64,000 nt of DNA. It comes from Eshraghiella sp964441705. GTDB taxonomy: Bacteria; Bacillota; Clostridia; Lachnospirales; Lachnospiraceae. Location of the stretch: contig CAYTWF010000005.1 of NCBI GenBank assembly GCA_964441705.1, positions 1 to 64,000 of the forward strand, in the 5' to 3' direction. Below, piece after piece: positions 43,673-53,750 of this stretch (its first letter is position 1; each line of letters opens with the position of its first letter). Both the position numbers and the translations under genes were made by a program. The notes beneath the pieces are model-generated. The model saw only the letters and a program-made list of their open reading frames with translations. It was not told the origin of the DNA and did not search any database.

Positions 43673-45712
43673 ATGGATACAGATGACAACCTTAATAAAT
43701 TAAAGCAGCTAGCATTTAATGCCATGGCAGTAAGAGATTATGATTTTGTTGGAATTGCCAACACAATAACAGGCGAATTTCATTGCCTCAGTGATGCGCG
43801 TAATCCATACACACCAAAGCATTACTATGAGAATTATGATGAAGCAGTCAGAGAATTCGTGGATTCATTTAAATCACAATTTTATACTGATGAGGACTAT
43901 ATTAATGCCAGAGAAAAAGGCTGCTTTGATAATGTAAAGAAACAGTTGACTTGCGCAGATCATTATGAAATTCTTATAAGACTTGTATCTGAAGAGGAAA
44001 CGGGAATACTCACATATAAGATGAGCTATTCATACATAGATGAAGAACGTACCCAAATCCTTGTTTCAAGATCCAATATTACAGAGACAGTTCGTTACGA
44101 GCAGGAGCAGCAGGATATTCTCAGAGCGGCACTTTCAGACGCAGAACACGCCAACAGAGCCAAAACAGATTTCTTGTCCAGAATGAGTCACGAAATACGA
44201 ACACCAATGAATGCCATTATAGGACTATCCACATTAGCGTCCTCAGATGTGAACAAGCCTGATGTTATGGAAGACACCATAAGCAAAATAGGAATGTCCG
44301 CACGATATCTTTTATCCCTGATTAATGACATACTGGATATGTCAAGGATTGAAAGCGGCAGTCTGTCACTTAATAAGGATGTCATTCATTTTGAAAAGCT
44401 GATATCTGGAATTAACAATATCATCTATACTCAGGCAACAGGCAAAGGCGTTGATTATGATGCAATTGCCAATGGCTTTACAGAGCTGGAATATATTGGA
44501 GATGCCACCAAGCTGCAGCAGATACTCATTAATATTCTCGGCAATGCAGTTAAGTTCACACCAGAAGGCGGCAAGGTAACCTTTATGATTGAACAGGTAG
44601 AGAAAAATACCCGTGAGGCTACGATTAAGTTTACAGTAAGCGATACTGGAATTGGAATTGATGAGGAGTTTATCCCTCATATGTTTGACGCCTTTTCCCA
44701 GGAAAGCACAGGCTATACAGCTACAGTTAATGGAACCGGACTAGGACTTGCCATAAGTAAAAGACTGGTTGAGATGATGAACGGACATATAGACGTAAGA
44801 AGCATTAAGGGAGTCGGAACGGAATTTACAATATATGTAAAACTGGGTCTCACAGACAATGCAGTGGTAAGACAGACAATGCTGACATCACTTAATCTGA
44901 AGAATCTCCATGCGCTTGTTGTAGATGATGATGTTGTTGTATGCCAGACTACCCATAAGGTTTTGTCCCAAATGGGAATTGATGCACAGTGGGTTGATTC
45001 CGGCAGAAAGGCAGTTGAGCTGGTTCGCGCATATAATACGAAAAAAAATGATTTTGATACAATTTTCATTGATTGGAAAATGCCCGATATGGATGGAATT
45101 GAGACCACAAGGGAGATTCGAAAGATTGTAGGACCGGATGTTACAATAATTATCATGACAGCCTATGACTGGCAGCAGATATCTCAGGAGGCAAGAAATG
45201 CCGGAGTAGATATGTTTATGGAAAAACCGCTTTTCCAGTCATCAGTTGTATCTGCTTTTGAAAAAATATTCCTCAAGAAAAAAGATAAGATTGTGGAAAT
45301 CAAGGAGCCTGAGTATGATTTTACAGGAAGGAATATTCTGCTTGTAGAGGACCATCCGCTTAATACAGAGATTGCCAGAAGAATTCTGGAACGTAGAAAT
45401 TTTAACGTAGTGACGGCCTCCAACGGACTTGAAGCGATAGAGAATTACATGAGCGCCGCGGATGGATATTTTTGCGCAATACTGATGGATGTGAGAATGC
45501 CGGTTATGGATGGACTTACAGCGGCTGCTAATATAAGGCGACTTAAAAAGCCTGGAAGCAGAACAATTCCAATTATTGCAATGACAGCCAATGCCTTTGA
45601 TGAGGACGTGGAGAAGTCTCGTAACTGCGGAATGGATGCCCATTTAGCGAAACCGATTGACCAGGAAATTCTGTTTGGCACATTGGAACGATTCATAAAC
45701 GATAAAAAATGA
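43673..45712 (+). CDS. Hybrid sensor histidine kinase with two receiver domains
   Basis: Signal kinase, apparently cytoplasmic (no membrane helix seen). Seen: an N-terminal sensing region (about 1-150), HisKA with phospho-His173 in SRMSHEIRTPMNAIIG, an HATPase domain (IGDATKLQQILINILGNAVK, VSDTGIGIDEEFIPHMFDAF, NGTGLGLAISKRLVEMM), and two receivers with Asp467 (FIDWKMPDMDG) and Asp606 (LMDVRMPVMDG). It is 679 residues from ATG 43673, with GGAAGG 8 bases ahead; the open frame upstream runs through the REP repeat and is not coding. No output domain is attached. Confidence 0.92.
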   Translation: MDTDDNLNKLKQLAFNAMAVRDYDFVGIANTITGEFHCLSDARNPYTPKHYYENYDEAVREFVDSFKSQFYTDEDYINAREKGCFDNVKKQLTCADHYEILIRLVSEEETGILTYKMSYSYIDEERTQILVSRSNITETVRYEQEQQDILRAALSDAEHANRAKTDFLSRMSHEIRTPMNAIIGLSTLASSDVNKPDVMEDTISKIGMSARYLLSLINDILDMSRIESGSLSLNKDVIHFEKLISGINNIIYTQATGKGVDYDAIANGFTELEYIGDATKLQQILINILGNAVKFTPEGGKVTFMIEQVEKNTREATIKFTVSDTGIGIDEEFIPHMFDAFSQESTGYTATVNGTGLGLAISKRLVEMMNGHIDVRSIKGVGTEFTIYVKLGLTDNAVVRQTMLTSLNLKNLHALVVDDDVVVCQTTHKVLSQMGIDAQWVDSGRKAVELVRAYNTKKNDFDTIFIDWKMPDMDGIETTREIRKIVGPDVTIIIMTAYDWQQISQEARNAGVDMFMEKPLFQSSVVSAFEKIFLKKKDKIVEIKEPEYDFTGRNILLVEDHPLNTEIARRILERRNFNVVTASNGLEAIENYMSAADGYFCAILMDVRMPVMDGLTAAANIRRLKKPGSRTIPIIAMTANAFDEDVEKSRNCGMDAHLAKPIDQEILFGTLERFINDKK

Positions 45713-45812
45713 CCATTCAATGTTAAAATTATTAAATTTTTATTAAAAATCCTTTATTTTCTAATAGACAAAACAGCAATAAAGTAGTACATTAATGCTA
45801 ATAGGGAAAAAC

Positions 45813-45851
45813 GGAGTCAATGAGGACAATACTAGCCATTGGCTCCTTTTT
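45813..45851 (+). terminator. Hairpin upstream of oppA
   Basis: GGAGTCAATG (45813-45822) pairs with CATTGGCTCC (45837-45846, one G-U), followed by TTTTTA. Either the end of the kinase transcript, 100 bases past its stop, or an attenuator in the oppA leader. Confidence 0.65.
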
Positions 45852-45872
45852 ACTTTATCAATTTTTTGCTTT

Positions 45873-45890
45873 ACAACGTTAAAACGTTGT
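45873..45890. promoter_or_regulatory. Perfect 18-bp dyad in the oppA leader
   Basis: ACAACGTT-AA-AACGTTGT, a perfect inverted repeat 65 bases before the oppA start. It could be a repressor operator or a small RNA hairpin. Confidence 0.4.
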
Positions 45891-45954
45891 GGTAGAAAAG
45901 ACACCAGCGGAACAGAATGCTCAGACCGCAATAAAAGAAAAGGAGATATTTCAT

Positions 45955-48294
45955 ATGAAAAAGGCAAAAAGAATTTTAGTAGTTCTTCTTTCACTGGCTA
46001 TGGTTATTGGACTTTTAGCAGGCTGTAAGAAGAAAGACGCTGGTTCTGATGACAAGAGTTATACATATAACACGTATATACCATCATCATCAGTTCACAC
46101 ACTTAACCCACATGAGTGGGAGATTTCACAGGAGAATAATATCATGGTTCTCACACAGAAGGGATTCTGGGATATTATTTACTCTGAGGACAAGGATTAC
46201 GAATATTGTAACGAGATGGCAGCTACAGGTCCTGAGGACGTAACCGCAGATTATGCCGGCAATGACACATATGGTGTACCTGCAGATGCAACAGAGGGCT
46301 ATGCAATTAAGGTTAACTTAAGAGATGACTTAAAGTGGGATGATGGAACAGTAATTAATGCTGATTCATATATCTACTCAATGCAGCAGCTGCTCAACCC
46401 GGACATGTCTAACTATAGAGCAACAAGCTACACAGAAGGAAACTATGCACTTGCTAATGCTTATGAGTATTACTGTGGCGGCAAGGATCAGTACATTGAT
46501 TTCTATAATACCGAGACAGAGGAATATGCACCAATTGATGGAGATAATATTTACACAAGTACATCAGAAGTAACAGTATTCTTTGGAGACAGCATGGAGA
46601 ACGTTAATGCTGAGGGTTCAGACTATGCAGGGGTATTTACAGCAGAGGATGGAACAGATACACTTGCTGCACTTGCAGCACTCCAGGGAGATAATGACTG
46701 GGTACAGGTAACAGGTGAGGTTAAGACAGCTCTTGAGGCTCTTGTAGCAGCAGCTAACTATAACCTTGGTATGGATGGATATGACGAGGAATACCTTGAG
46801 TACTGTGCATACAAGCAGACAATGGAAAAGGTTGACTGGGACAAGGTTGGTCTTGTTAAGAATGATGACCTTTCATTTACAATGATTTTCTCTAAGCCAA
46901 TAACATCAGAGTATCTTGTATACTACGGATTTGCTAACACCAACTGGCTTGTTAAGGAAGACCTTTACGAAGCTAACAAGAAGGATGCCGGCGGAGTTAC
47001 CAAGACTACATACGGTACTTCAGTTGACACATATGCTTCATTTGGTCCATATAAGCTGACAGAATGGCAGCCGGATAAGCAGATTACTATTGAAAAGAAC
47101 GAGAACTGGTATGGATGGAATGACAAGGCATTTGATGGTCAGTACCAGACAACAAGAATTGTATATCAGATTATTGATGAGCATGCAACAGCTCTTCAGT
47201 TATTCTTACAGGGTAACATGGATGAGATTTCCCTCAATGCAGATGACCTTGAGAAATACAAAGCAAGTGACTACATTGTATACAGCCCAACAAGCTATAC
47301 ATGGAAGATATCATTCAATACTGATAAGGCTGCTCTTGAGTCACGTCAGACAGCAGGTGTTAATAAGACAATTGCAACATACAAGGATTTCAGAGAGGCA
47401 TTCTCACTTTGCTTTGACCGAGCAGAGTTCTGCCAGAAGGTAGTTCCAGCATGTGATGCTGCATTTGGACTGCTTAACAGCCTTTATGTATATGATGTAA
47501 ATGATTTCCTCACATACAGAGACACAGATTATGCCAAGGATGTACTCTGTGAGGTATATGATACAGACGATTATGATGCACTTTCAGGCTACAATTCAGC
47601 AGAGGCATCAGAACTGTTTGAGTCAGCATATCAGTCAGCTCTTGCAGCAGGAGATATTACTGCAACAGATAAGGTTGTACTTGAATTCAATGTTACAACA
47701 GCTTCTACTTCACAGCAGAATGCAGTTAACTTCTTAAATGATGCTATTACAGCAGCTACCAAGGGAACATCTCTTGAAGGCAGAGTATCAATTGAAATCA
47801 AAGAGACAGATGATTACTATGCAGCAATGGCAGCAGGAACAGCAGACATGATATGGAGTGCATGGGGCGGTTCAGATAATGACCCATATTCAATTACACA
47901 GTGTTATGTTGATGAGACCTTATATAATGATGGTGAGCATGGATTTGATGCAACTCAGACATTTACTGCTAACATTGACGGTAAGGATTATACAATGTCA
48001 TACTATGACTGGTATAATGAATTATGTAATGGACAGTGGGCTCAGTCTGATTCATCAATAAGACTTCAGGTACTTGCAGCAGTTGAAGGTGCAGTACTTA
48101 CACAGTACAACACAGTTCCTGTATACAATGACCGTAGTTCATACCTCCTTTCACAGAAGGTTGAATATATTACCTATGACTTCAGTGCAGCATATCTTGA
48201 GACCTTTGGTGGTTTCAGATTCATGACATATAATTATGATGATGATGCATGGGCAAAATACTGCAGCGATAATAACAACCAGCTTGAGTACTAA
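45955..48294 (+). CDS. Oligopeptide ABC transporter substrate-binding lipoprotein (OppA-like)
   Basis: Peptide-capturing lipoprotein. Seen: signal peptide with lipobox LAGC (Cys24), then a family 5 solute-binding fold (YIPSSSVHTLNPHEWEISQE, VNLRDDLKWDDGTVINADSY, GPYKLTEWQPDKQITIEKNE). At 779 residues it is much longer than the usual 540-600, with extra sequence at about residues 195-290 (FFGDSMENVNAEGSDYAGVF onward). ATG 45955 is chosen for AGGAG 9 bases ahead; the open frame before it crosses the leader dyad. First gene of an opp operon. Confidence 0.92.
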   Translation: MKKAKRILVVLLSLAMVIGLLAGCKKKDAGSDDKSYTYNTYIPSSSVHTLNPHEWEISQENNIMVLTQKGFWDIIYSEDKDYEYCNEMAATGPEDVTADYAGNDTYGVPADATEGYAIKVNLRDDLKWDDGTVINADSYIYSMQQLLNPDMSNYRATSYTEGNYALANAYEYYCGGKDQYIDFYNTETEEYAPIDGDNIYTSTSEVTVFFGDSMENVNAEGSDYAGVFTAEDGTDTLAALAALQGDNDWVQVTGEVKTALEALVAAANYNLGMDGYDEEYLEYCAYKQTMEKVDWDKVGLVKNDDLSFTMIFSKPITSEYLVYYGFANTNWLVKEDLYEANKKDAGGVTKTTYGTSVDTYASFGPYKLTEWQPDKQITIEKNENWYGWNDKAFDGQYQTTRIVYQIIDEHATALQLFLQGNMDEISLNADDLEKYKASDYIVYSPTSYTWKISFNTDKAALESRQTAGVNKTIATYKDFREAFSLCFDRAEFCQKVVPACDAAFGLLNSLYVYDVNDFLTYRDTDYAKDVLCEVYDTDDYDALSGYNSAEASELFESAYQSALAAGDITATDKVVLEFNVTTASTSQQNAVNFLNDAITAATKGTSLEGRVSIEIKETDDYYAAMAAGTADMIWSAWGGSDNDPYSITQCYVDETLYNDGEHGFDATQTFTANIDGKDYTMSYYDWYNELCNGQWAQSDSSIRLQVLAAVEGAVLTQYNTVPVYNDRSSYLLSQKVEYITYDFSAAYLETFGGFRFMTYNYDDDAWAKYCSDNNNQLEY

Positions 48295-48334
48295 AGGTTG
48301 ATAACTGCATAATAAAGAATGATTCATTAAGCAC

Positions 48335-48363
48335 AGGTAAGGTGTACGATGTACGCCTTACCT
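48335..48363 (+). terminator. Hairpin after oppA
   Basis: A 13-bp stem (48335-48347 with 48351-48363, one G-U) with a 3-base loop and a weak T tail. It probably lowers read-through from oppA into the permease genes. Confidence 0.65.
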
Positions 48364-48388
48364 TGTTAATGATTATAGATATATGTAA

Positions 48389-48444
48389 CCATATGAATCA
48401 TGGACACAGCCAGGGGGTGGCGGGTGCGCCTATGATTCATATGG
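48389..48444. repeat. Inverted repeat with GC-rich loop
   Basis: Perfect 13-bp arms (48389-48401 with 48432-48444) enclose 30 bases of GC-rich sequence that itself contains GGCG-GGTG-CGCC and the word CAGCCAGGGGG, the same word that opens the REP copy at 43485. Unlike its AT-rich surroundings. Confidence 0.6.
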
Positions 48445-48482
48445 ATTACTAAGCTATAGAATATATTGAAAAAGGAGTTACT

Positions 48483-49451
48483 ATGAAGAAGTATATATTT
48501 AAACGAATCGGTCTTATGCTCGTTACAGCATTTGCAATCATGACGATTCTATTCATTCTTATCAGACTGCTTCCTAATCATATTCATGCCGGACTTGGCG
48601 GATATGAGAAACAGATGGAGGCCATGCGTGAGGCATGGGGATATAATAAGCCGCTGCTTGTGCAGTATGGTATTTTTCTTAAGAACGTATTTACTAAATG
48701 GGACTGGGGCTTCTGTACAGAGGTTGGTACTGCATTTCAGCCTGTAACAGAGTATATAGCATCCAAGCTTCCGGCAACACTTTATGTTAACCTTGTATCA
48801 GTAGTAATCAGTATTCCACTTGGAGTATTCTTTGGAATTATTGCTGCTAACTTTAAGAATAAATGGCAGGACCATGTAATTAATATTTTTATCATGTTCT
48901 TTATCTCAGTTCCTGCATTTATATATGCATTCCTTCTTCAGTATCTTGTTGGATTCAAGCTTGGCTGGCTTCCACTTGTTATGAAGTCTGGAACTGATTA
49001 TTTTACATGGCCGATGTTCCGTTCAGCTATTATGCCAATCCTCGCATTGTCCTTCGGTGTTATTGCCGGAGATATGAGATATGTAAGAGCTGAGCTTACA
49101 GAGGCAATGACAAGTGAGTATATGCTTCTTGCCAGAACCAAGGGACTTACCAAAAGACAGGCACTTTTCAAGCATGCCTTCCGTAATTCAATGGTTCCAC
49201 TGATGCCAAGCTTTATGGCAGACGTTGTATATGTAATCATGGGTTCAATTATTATTGAACAGATATTCTCTGTACCGGGAATTGGACGAGTATTCATATT
49301 GTCAATAACCTCAAGAGATTACAATGTATTCATGGGAACAGCAATGTTCTATGCAATGATTGACCTTGTTGCAGGTCTTGTCTTTGACTTAAGCTATGGA
49401 TTCATTGACCCAAGAATACGAATGGGAGGAGGCAAGACTAATGAATATTGA
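48483..49451 (+). CDS. Peptide ABC transporter permease OppB-like
   Basis: Membrane subunit of the peptide importer. Seen: 322 residues, N-terminal KRIGLMLVTAFAIMTILFIL, six helices, and the EAA-type loop RAELTEAMTSEYMLLARTKG with KHAFRNSMVPLMPSF. AAAAGGAG lies just before the ATG. It overlaps the next permease gene by 11 bases. Confidence 0.94.
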   Translation: MKKYIFKRIGLMLVTAFAIMTILFILIRLLPNHIHAGLGGYEKQMEAMREAWGYNKPLLVQYGIFLKNVFTKWDWGFCTEVGTAFQPVTEYIASKLPATLYVNLVSVVISIPLGVFFGIIAANFKNKWQDHVINIFIMFFISVPAFIYAFLLQYLVGFKLGWLPLVMKSGTDYFTWPMFRSAIMPILALSFGVIAGDMRYVRAELTEAMTSEYMLLARTKGLTKRQALFKHAFRNSMVPLMPSFMADVVYVIMGSIIIEQIFSVPGIGRVFILSITSRDYNVFMGTAMFYAMIDLVAGLVFDLSYGFIDPRIRMGGGKTNEY

Positions 49452-50901
49452 TGAGATTAAGGACATACCGGCTGATAAATTCAAGTTCGTACAGGAAGAT
49501 GAGAAGCTTCATGACCAGAAGTTTGAAACTGAGCCTGTCGGATATTTTAAGGATGCTTTCAGAAGATTCCGTAAGAACAGAAGCTCTGTTATTGGTGGAA
49601 TAATCATATTGATTTTACTTTTGTTTGCAATAATAACACCATTTGTATCCAAGTATAAGGTTGGTGACCGTGATGCCTACTATGCATATGCATTGCCTAA
49701 GAATTCACTGTTGGCCAATACGGGATTCTGGAATGGCTGCAAGACTATGACAGTTAATCAGCAGACCTACGATATGTATATGGGAATACCTGGTGCAGTT
49801 AGAGAGGACAAGGGTGAGGTTGAGACCACATCTGCAAGAGGCGGTAAGTCCCATAAGATTGTTGTTGATACCTATGCTAAGGTAGGTTTTGTATATAAGA
49901 CACTGACAGCCGAGCAGTATGAGAATGCTGTTCAGTATGAGAAGGATAATGATGTACAGCTTTTCTATCCTCTTATAGATTCAAATAAAATCGTTGCAAT
50001 TGGTTTTGAGAATGATGCTAACGCATGGTTCCTGACTAATGAAAAGGGTGTTGCCGACCGTGACAGAAGCGGTAATTTTCAGGATATATACCTTAAGGAT
50101 GAAAGCGGCAGCAACGTTATGTATAAGCTTACCAATAATGGTGCACAGTACTATGTAAGAATTCTTTACAGTGAATGGTATGAATATCAGAACGGATATG
50201 AACCATCCTTCCTGTTTGGTGCAGATTCCAATGGATACGATATTCTTGCAAGACTTGCATCAGGTGCAAGATTATCACTTATACTCAGTATTGCAGTATC
50301 TGCTATTAATCTTTTCCTTGGTGTTGTTATTGGTGCCATTGAAGGATATTATGGCGGAGTTGTTGACCTTGTTATTGAACGTATTAAGGATTTCTTATAT
50401 GAGATTCCTACAATGGTTATTTTCTCACTGTTCCAGTTACATCTGGCAAGCAAGGTGGGAGCTATACCATCGTTACTGTTTGCATTTGTATTCTTCGGCT
50501 GGATTGGAACATCAAGCACCGTACGTGCCCAGATGTATCGTTTCAAGGGTCAGGAATATGTAATGGCAGCCAGAACCCTTGGCGCGAAGGACAGAAGACT
50601 TATATTCAGACATATCCTTCCTAACGGACTTGGATATATTATTACAGCTTCAGTGCTTACAATACCTAGCGTTATTATTTCTGAGTCAACACTTTCCTAT
50701 TTGGGAATTGTTAACCTTCAGTCGGACACAGTAACAAGTATTGGAGCAATGTTAAGCAGTGGACAGTCTACACTGTCATCATATCCGCACTGTGTATTTT
50801 TCCCTGCGGTATTTATAGCAATACTTCTTATATGCTTTAACCTGTTTGGTAATGGCTTAAGAGACGCATTTAACCCGGCACTTCGTGGCTCGGAAGAATA
50901 G
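49441..50901 (+). CDS. Peptide ABC transporter permease OppC-like with large outer insertion
   Basis: Second membrane subunit. Seen: a cytoplasmic N-terminus, helix 1 (SSVIGGIIILILLLFAIITP), then about 180 extra residues outside the membrane (NTGFWNGCKTMTVNQQTYDM through ILYSEWYEYQNGYEPSFLFG) before the remaining helices and the loop AQMYRFKGQEYVMAARTLGA. It is 486 residues against about 300 for ordinary OppC. ATG 49441 is chosen because GGGAGGAGG precedes it. Confidence 0.92.
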   Translation: MNIDEIKDIPADKFKFVQEDEKLHDQKFETEPVGYFKDAFRRFRKNRSSVIGGIIILILLLFAIITPFVSKYKVGDRDAYYAYALPKNSLLANTGFWNGCKTMTVNQQTYDMYMGIPGAVREDKGEVETTSARGGKSHKIVVDTYAKVGFVYKTLTAEQYENAVQYEKDNDVQLFYPLIDSNKIVAIGFENDANAWFLTNEKGVADRDRSGNFQDIYLKDESGSNVMYKLTNNGAQYYVRILYSEWYEYQNGYEPSFLFGADSNGYDILARLASGARLSLILSIAVSAINLFLGVVIGAIEGYYGGVVDLVIERIKDFLYEIPTMVIFSLFQLHLASKVGAIPSLLFAFVFFGWIGTSSTVRAQMYRFKGQEYVMAARTLGAKDRRLIFRHILPNGLGYIITASVLTIPSVIISESTLSYLGIVNLQSDTVTSIGAMLSSGQSTLSSYPHCVFFPAVFIAILLICFNLFGNGLRDAFNPALRGSEE

Positions 50902-50913
50902 GAGGATAATGGT

Positions 50914-52224
50914 ATGAGTACAATATTAGATGTTAAGAATCTTGCCATTTCCTTCAGAACTAATAATGGAAATGTGCAGGCGGTAAGAGATATATCTTTT
51001 TCACTGGAAAAAGGACATACACTTGCAATAGTTGGAGAGTCTGGTTCAGGTAAGTCAGTTACAGCCAAGGCAATGCTTGGTATTCTGGCACCTAACAGCA
51101 TAATTGAAGGTGGAAGCATCATGTATGATGATAAAGACCTTCTCCATCTTCCAGAGGAAGAGTTCAACAAGCTTCGTGGCAATAAAATTACAATGATATT
51201 CCAGGACCCAATGTCAAGCCTTGACCCAATCATGAAGATTGGTAAGCAGATGACTGAGGCTACATTACTGAATGCAAAGACTAACCGTAAATATGCAAAA
51301 AAAGCATTCTCTTTGAGAATTAAGAAGCTTTATAAGCTTTTTGCTGCAGCGGGAATTACCGGTGCAGAGGGACAGATAAAGGAATTTGAGGATACACTTC
51401 TTAAAGAACAGAAGAATTATGTATGTCCGGAAGAATTTAAGAGCAGTCTTGCCAAGGTTCTTGAGGGAGCTGATAAGGCAGAGAGCTTCATACATTATAT
51501 GATTGACCAGACAGTTCTTATGAACCATCATGTTTCCAAGCAGGAGGCTCGTGAACAGGCCATCAAGATTATGGAGGATGTTGGAATTAAGGAAGCTGAG
51601 AAAAGATTTAACCAGTACCCATTTGAATTCTCAGGCGGTATGAGACAGCGTATCGTAATTGCTATCGCAATTGCAGCTAATCCGGATATCCTTATTTGTG
51701 ATGAGCCTACAACTGCACTTGATGTTACAATTCAGGCTCAGATACTTGAGCTTATAGATGAGCTTAAGAAGAAAAGACAGCTTACTGTTATTTTCATCAC
51801 ACATGACCTTGGCGTTGTTGCCAATGTTGCTGATGAGGTTGCAGTTATGTATGCCGGTAAGATTGTTGAGTATGGTACAGTAGATGATATTTTCTATGAG
51901 CCAAAGCATCCATATACATGGGCATTGCTTTCATCAATGCCTGACCTTGATACCAAGGAGACACTTATGTCAATTCCTGGTACCCCTCCGAATATGATTC
52001 ATCCACCTAAGGGAGATGCGTTTGCAGCACGTAATAAGTATGCAATGGAAATTGATTATGAGGAGCAGCCACCATTCTTCCAGGTAAGCGAGACACATAA
52101 GGCAGCTACATGGCTTTTACATCCTAATGCACCTAAGGTTGACCCGCCTGCAATTGTTACTGACAGAATCAGAAGAATGAAGGAGCTTAATGAAAGACTG
52201 GAGGGAGAGAACAATGAACAATAA
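50914..52224 (+). CDS. Peptide ABC transporter ATPase OppD-like with insertion
   Basis: ATP-hydrolysing subunit. Seen: Walker A GESGSGKSVTAKAM, Q-loop IFQDPMSSLDPIMKIG, about 85 inserted residues (LRIKKLYKLFAAAGITGAEG to the DQTVLMNHHVSKQEA region), signature FSGGMRQR, Walker B ILICDEPTTALD, and the C-terminal oligopeptide ATPase extension (HPYTWALLSSMPDLD). It is 436 residues, normally about 330. GGAGG lies before the ATG. Confidence 0.94.
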   Translation: MSTILDVKNLAISFRTNNGNVQAVRDISFSLEKGHTLAIVGESGSGKSVTAKAMLGILAPNSIIEGGSIMYDDKDLLHLPEEEFNKLRGNKITMIFQDPMSSLDPIMKIGKQMTEATLLNAKTNRKYAKKAFSLRIKKLYKLFAAAGITGAEGQIKEFEDTLLKEQKNYVCPEEFKSSLAKVLEGADKAESFIHYMIDQTVLMNHHVSKQEAREQAIKIMEDVGIKEAEKRFNQYPFEFSGGMRQRIVIAIAIAANPDILICDEPTTALDVTIQAQILELIDELKKKRQLTVIFITHDLGVVANVADEVAVMYAGKIVEYGTVDDIFYEPKHPYTWALLSSMPDLDTKETLMSIPGTPPNMIHPPKGDAFAARNKYAMEIDYEEQPPFFQVSETHKAATWLLHPNAPKVDPPAIVTDRIRRMKELNERLEGENNEQ

Positions 52225-53290
52225 TGAGACTCTGCTGAAGGTTGAGAACCTTCGCCAGTATTTTAAATCAGGCAAGGAAGATTTTAAGGCTGTTGACGGA
52301 GTAAGCTTTGAAATTAAAAGAGGCGAGGTATTTGGACTTGTTGGTGAGTCGGGCTGTGGCAAGACTACAACAGGACGTTCAATTATTAAGCTGTATAATC
52401 CAACAGGCGGTAATGTGTATTTTAAGGGCGAGAGAGTAAGCTCCGGTCTTCGTGATTACACAGATGCCATTGCAGCCTGCAAGGAAGAGATGAAGAAAGC
52501 TGATGCTTCACGCGTAGAAGAGCTGAAGGCGGAGATCGCCAATCAGAAAAAGCTTATGAAGCAGGCAATGGACGATAATGCCAGACATAAGTCTGTTACA
52601 GACATTCAGATGATATTTCAGGACCCAATTGCTTCTCTGAATCCCCGTATGACTGTAAGGGAGATTATCTCTGAGGGCCTTGTTATCAGAGGAATGAAGG
52701 ATAAAAAGGAAATTGATGAAAAGGTATACAATATTCTTGAGACAGTTGGCCTTGTAAGAGAGCATGCAAGCCGTTACCCACATGAGTTTTCAGGCGGACA
52801 GAGACAGCGTATTGGTATTGCAAGAGCAGTTGTTATGAACCCCGACCTGATTATTGCAGATGAGCCAATAAGTGCTCTTGATGTATCAATTCAGGCACAG
52901 GTAATTAATCTTCTTAATGACCTGCGTAACCAGATGAACCTGACTATTATGTTCATCGCCCATGACCTTTCTGTTGTAAAATATTTTTCAGACAGAATTG
53001 CAGTTATGTATTTTGGTAAAATTGTGGAGCTGGCAGATTCAGAGGAGCTGTTCCGTCACCCACTTCATCCATACACCAAGTCACTGTTATCTGCGATACC
53101 TTACCCTGACCCTCATTTTGAGAAAAAGAGAAAGCGTATTGTATATAAGCCCGATGAGGTTCATGATTACAGTACAGAGCAGCCTGAACTTAAAGAGATT
53201 CTTCCAGGTCATTATGTAAGCTGTAACAGTGCCGAGTATGGCATGTATGAGAAGGAAATAAAGGCAATTGATGAAGAAAAAGCAAATTAA
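52214..53290 (+). CDS. Peptide ABC transporter ATPase OppF-like
   Basis: Second ATPase of the importer. Seen: Walker A GESGCGKTTTGRSI, an inserted coiled helix (IAACKEEMKKADASRVEELK and following) before the Q-loop MIFQDPIASLNPRMTV, signature FSGGQRQRIGIA, Walker B LIIADEPISALD. It is 358 residues from ATG 52214, which overlaps the oppD stop. Its own 3' end overlaps the next gene by 20 bases. Confidence 0.93.
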   Translation: MNNNETLLKVENLRQYFKSGKEDFKAVDGVSFEIKRGEVFGLVGESGCGKTTTGRSIIKLYNPTGGNVYFKGERVSSGLRDYTDAIAACKEEMKKADASRVEELKAEIANQKKLMKQAMDDNARHKSVTDIQMIFQDPIASLNPRMTVREIISEGLVIRGMKDKKEIDEKVYNILETVGLVREHASRYPHEFSGGQRQRIGIARAVVMNPDLIIADEPISALDVSIQAQVINLLNDLRNQMNLTIMFIAHDLSVVKYFSDRIAVMYFGKIVELADSEELFRHPLHPYTKSLLSAIPYPDPHFEKKRKRIVYKPDEVHDYSTEQPELKEILPGHYVSCNSAEYGMYEKEIKAIDEEKAN

Positions 53291-53657
53291 AAGATATATA
53301 ATCACAGCAGCGGTGGGACTTATCATTGCTGCAGCAATAATTGTATATGAGTATATGGTTATGGACGAGAGCAGCCAGCTGGTAAGAATGTTCAGTGATG
53401 GTTTTTTTGTCAGTGGAATTCTTATGCTGTGTGCCATGCTGCTGTGCTTTGCTTCCAATGGAGGCGGATTTGATTCCTTTTCCTATCTGGGGAAAAAAAT
53501 AAGACATCGATTTGAGCGTGATAAATCGGAAAAGCTGCCGGATTATTATACCTATGTTACAGCAAGAAGAGAGAAGGGAAGGATACCGCTTCTTAATCTT
53601 ACTATTGTAGCAGGGGCAATGCTTGTGGTGTCTGCAATACTTGCTTTTCTGGCATAG
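53271..53657 (+). CDS. Small membrane protein (DUF3899-like)
   Basis: Function unknown. Seen: 128 residues with three predicted helices (YIITAAVGLIIAAAIIVYEY, FFVSGILMLCAMLLCFASNG, LTIVAGAMLVVSAILAFLA) and a basic loop between the second and third. Such proteins appear at the ends of peptide transporter operons in related bacteria. It starts within the oppF gene, so it belongs to the opp transcript. Confidence 0.75.
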   Translation: MKKKQIKRYIITAAVGLIIAAAIIVYEYMVMDESSQLVRMFSDGFFVSGILMLCAMLLCFASNGGGFDSFSYLGKKIRHRFERDKSEKLPDYYTYVTARREKGRIPLLNLTIVAGAMLVVSAILAFLA

Positions 53658-53750
53658 AGTTAATAGCGATATTTGTTGTATTTTGACACCATTAGGCGTA
53701 TAGTAAAAGTAACTAAATGCAGTTATGCATACGCCAGGGAGGTTACAACA

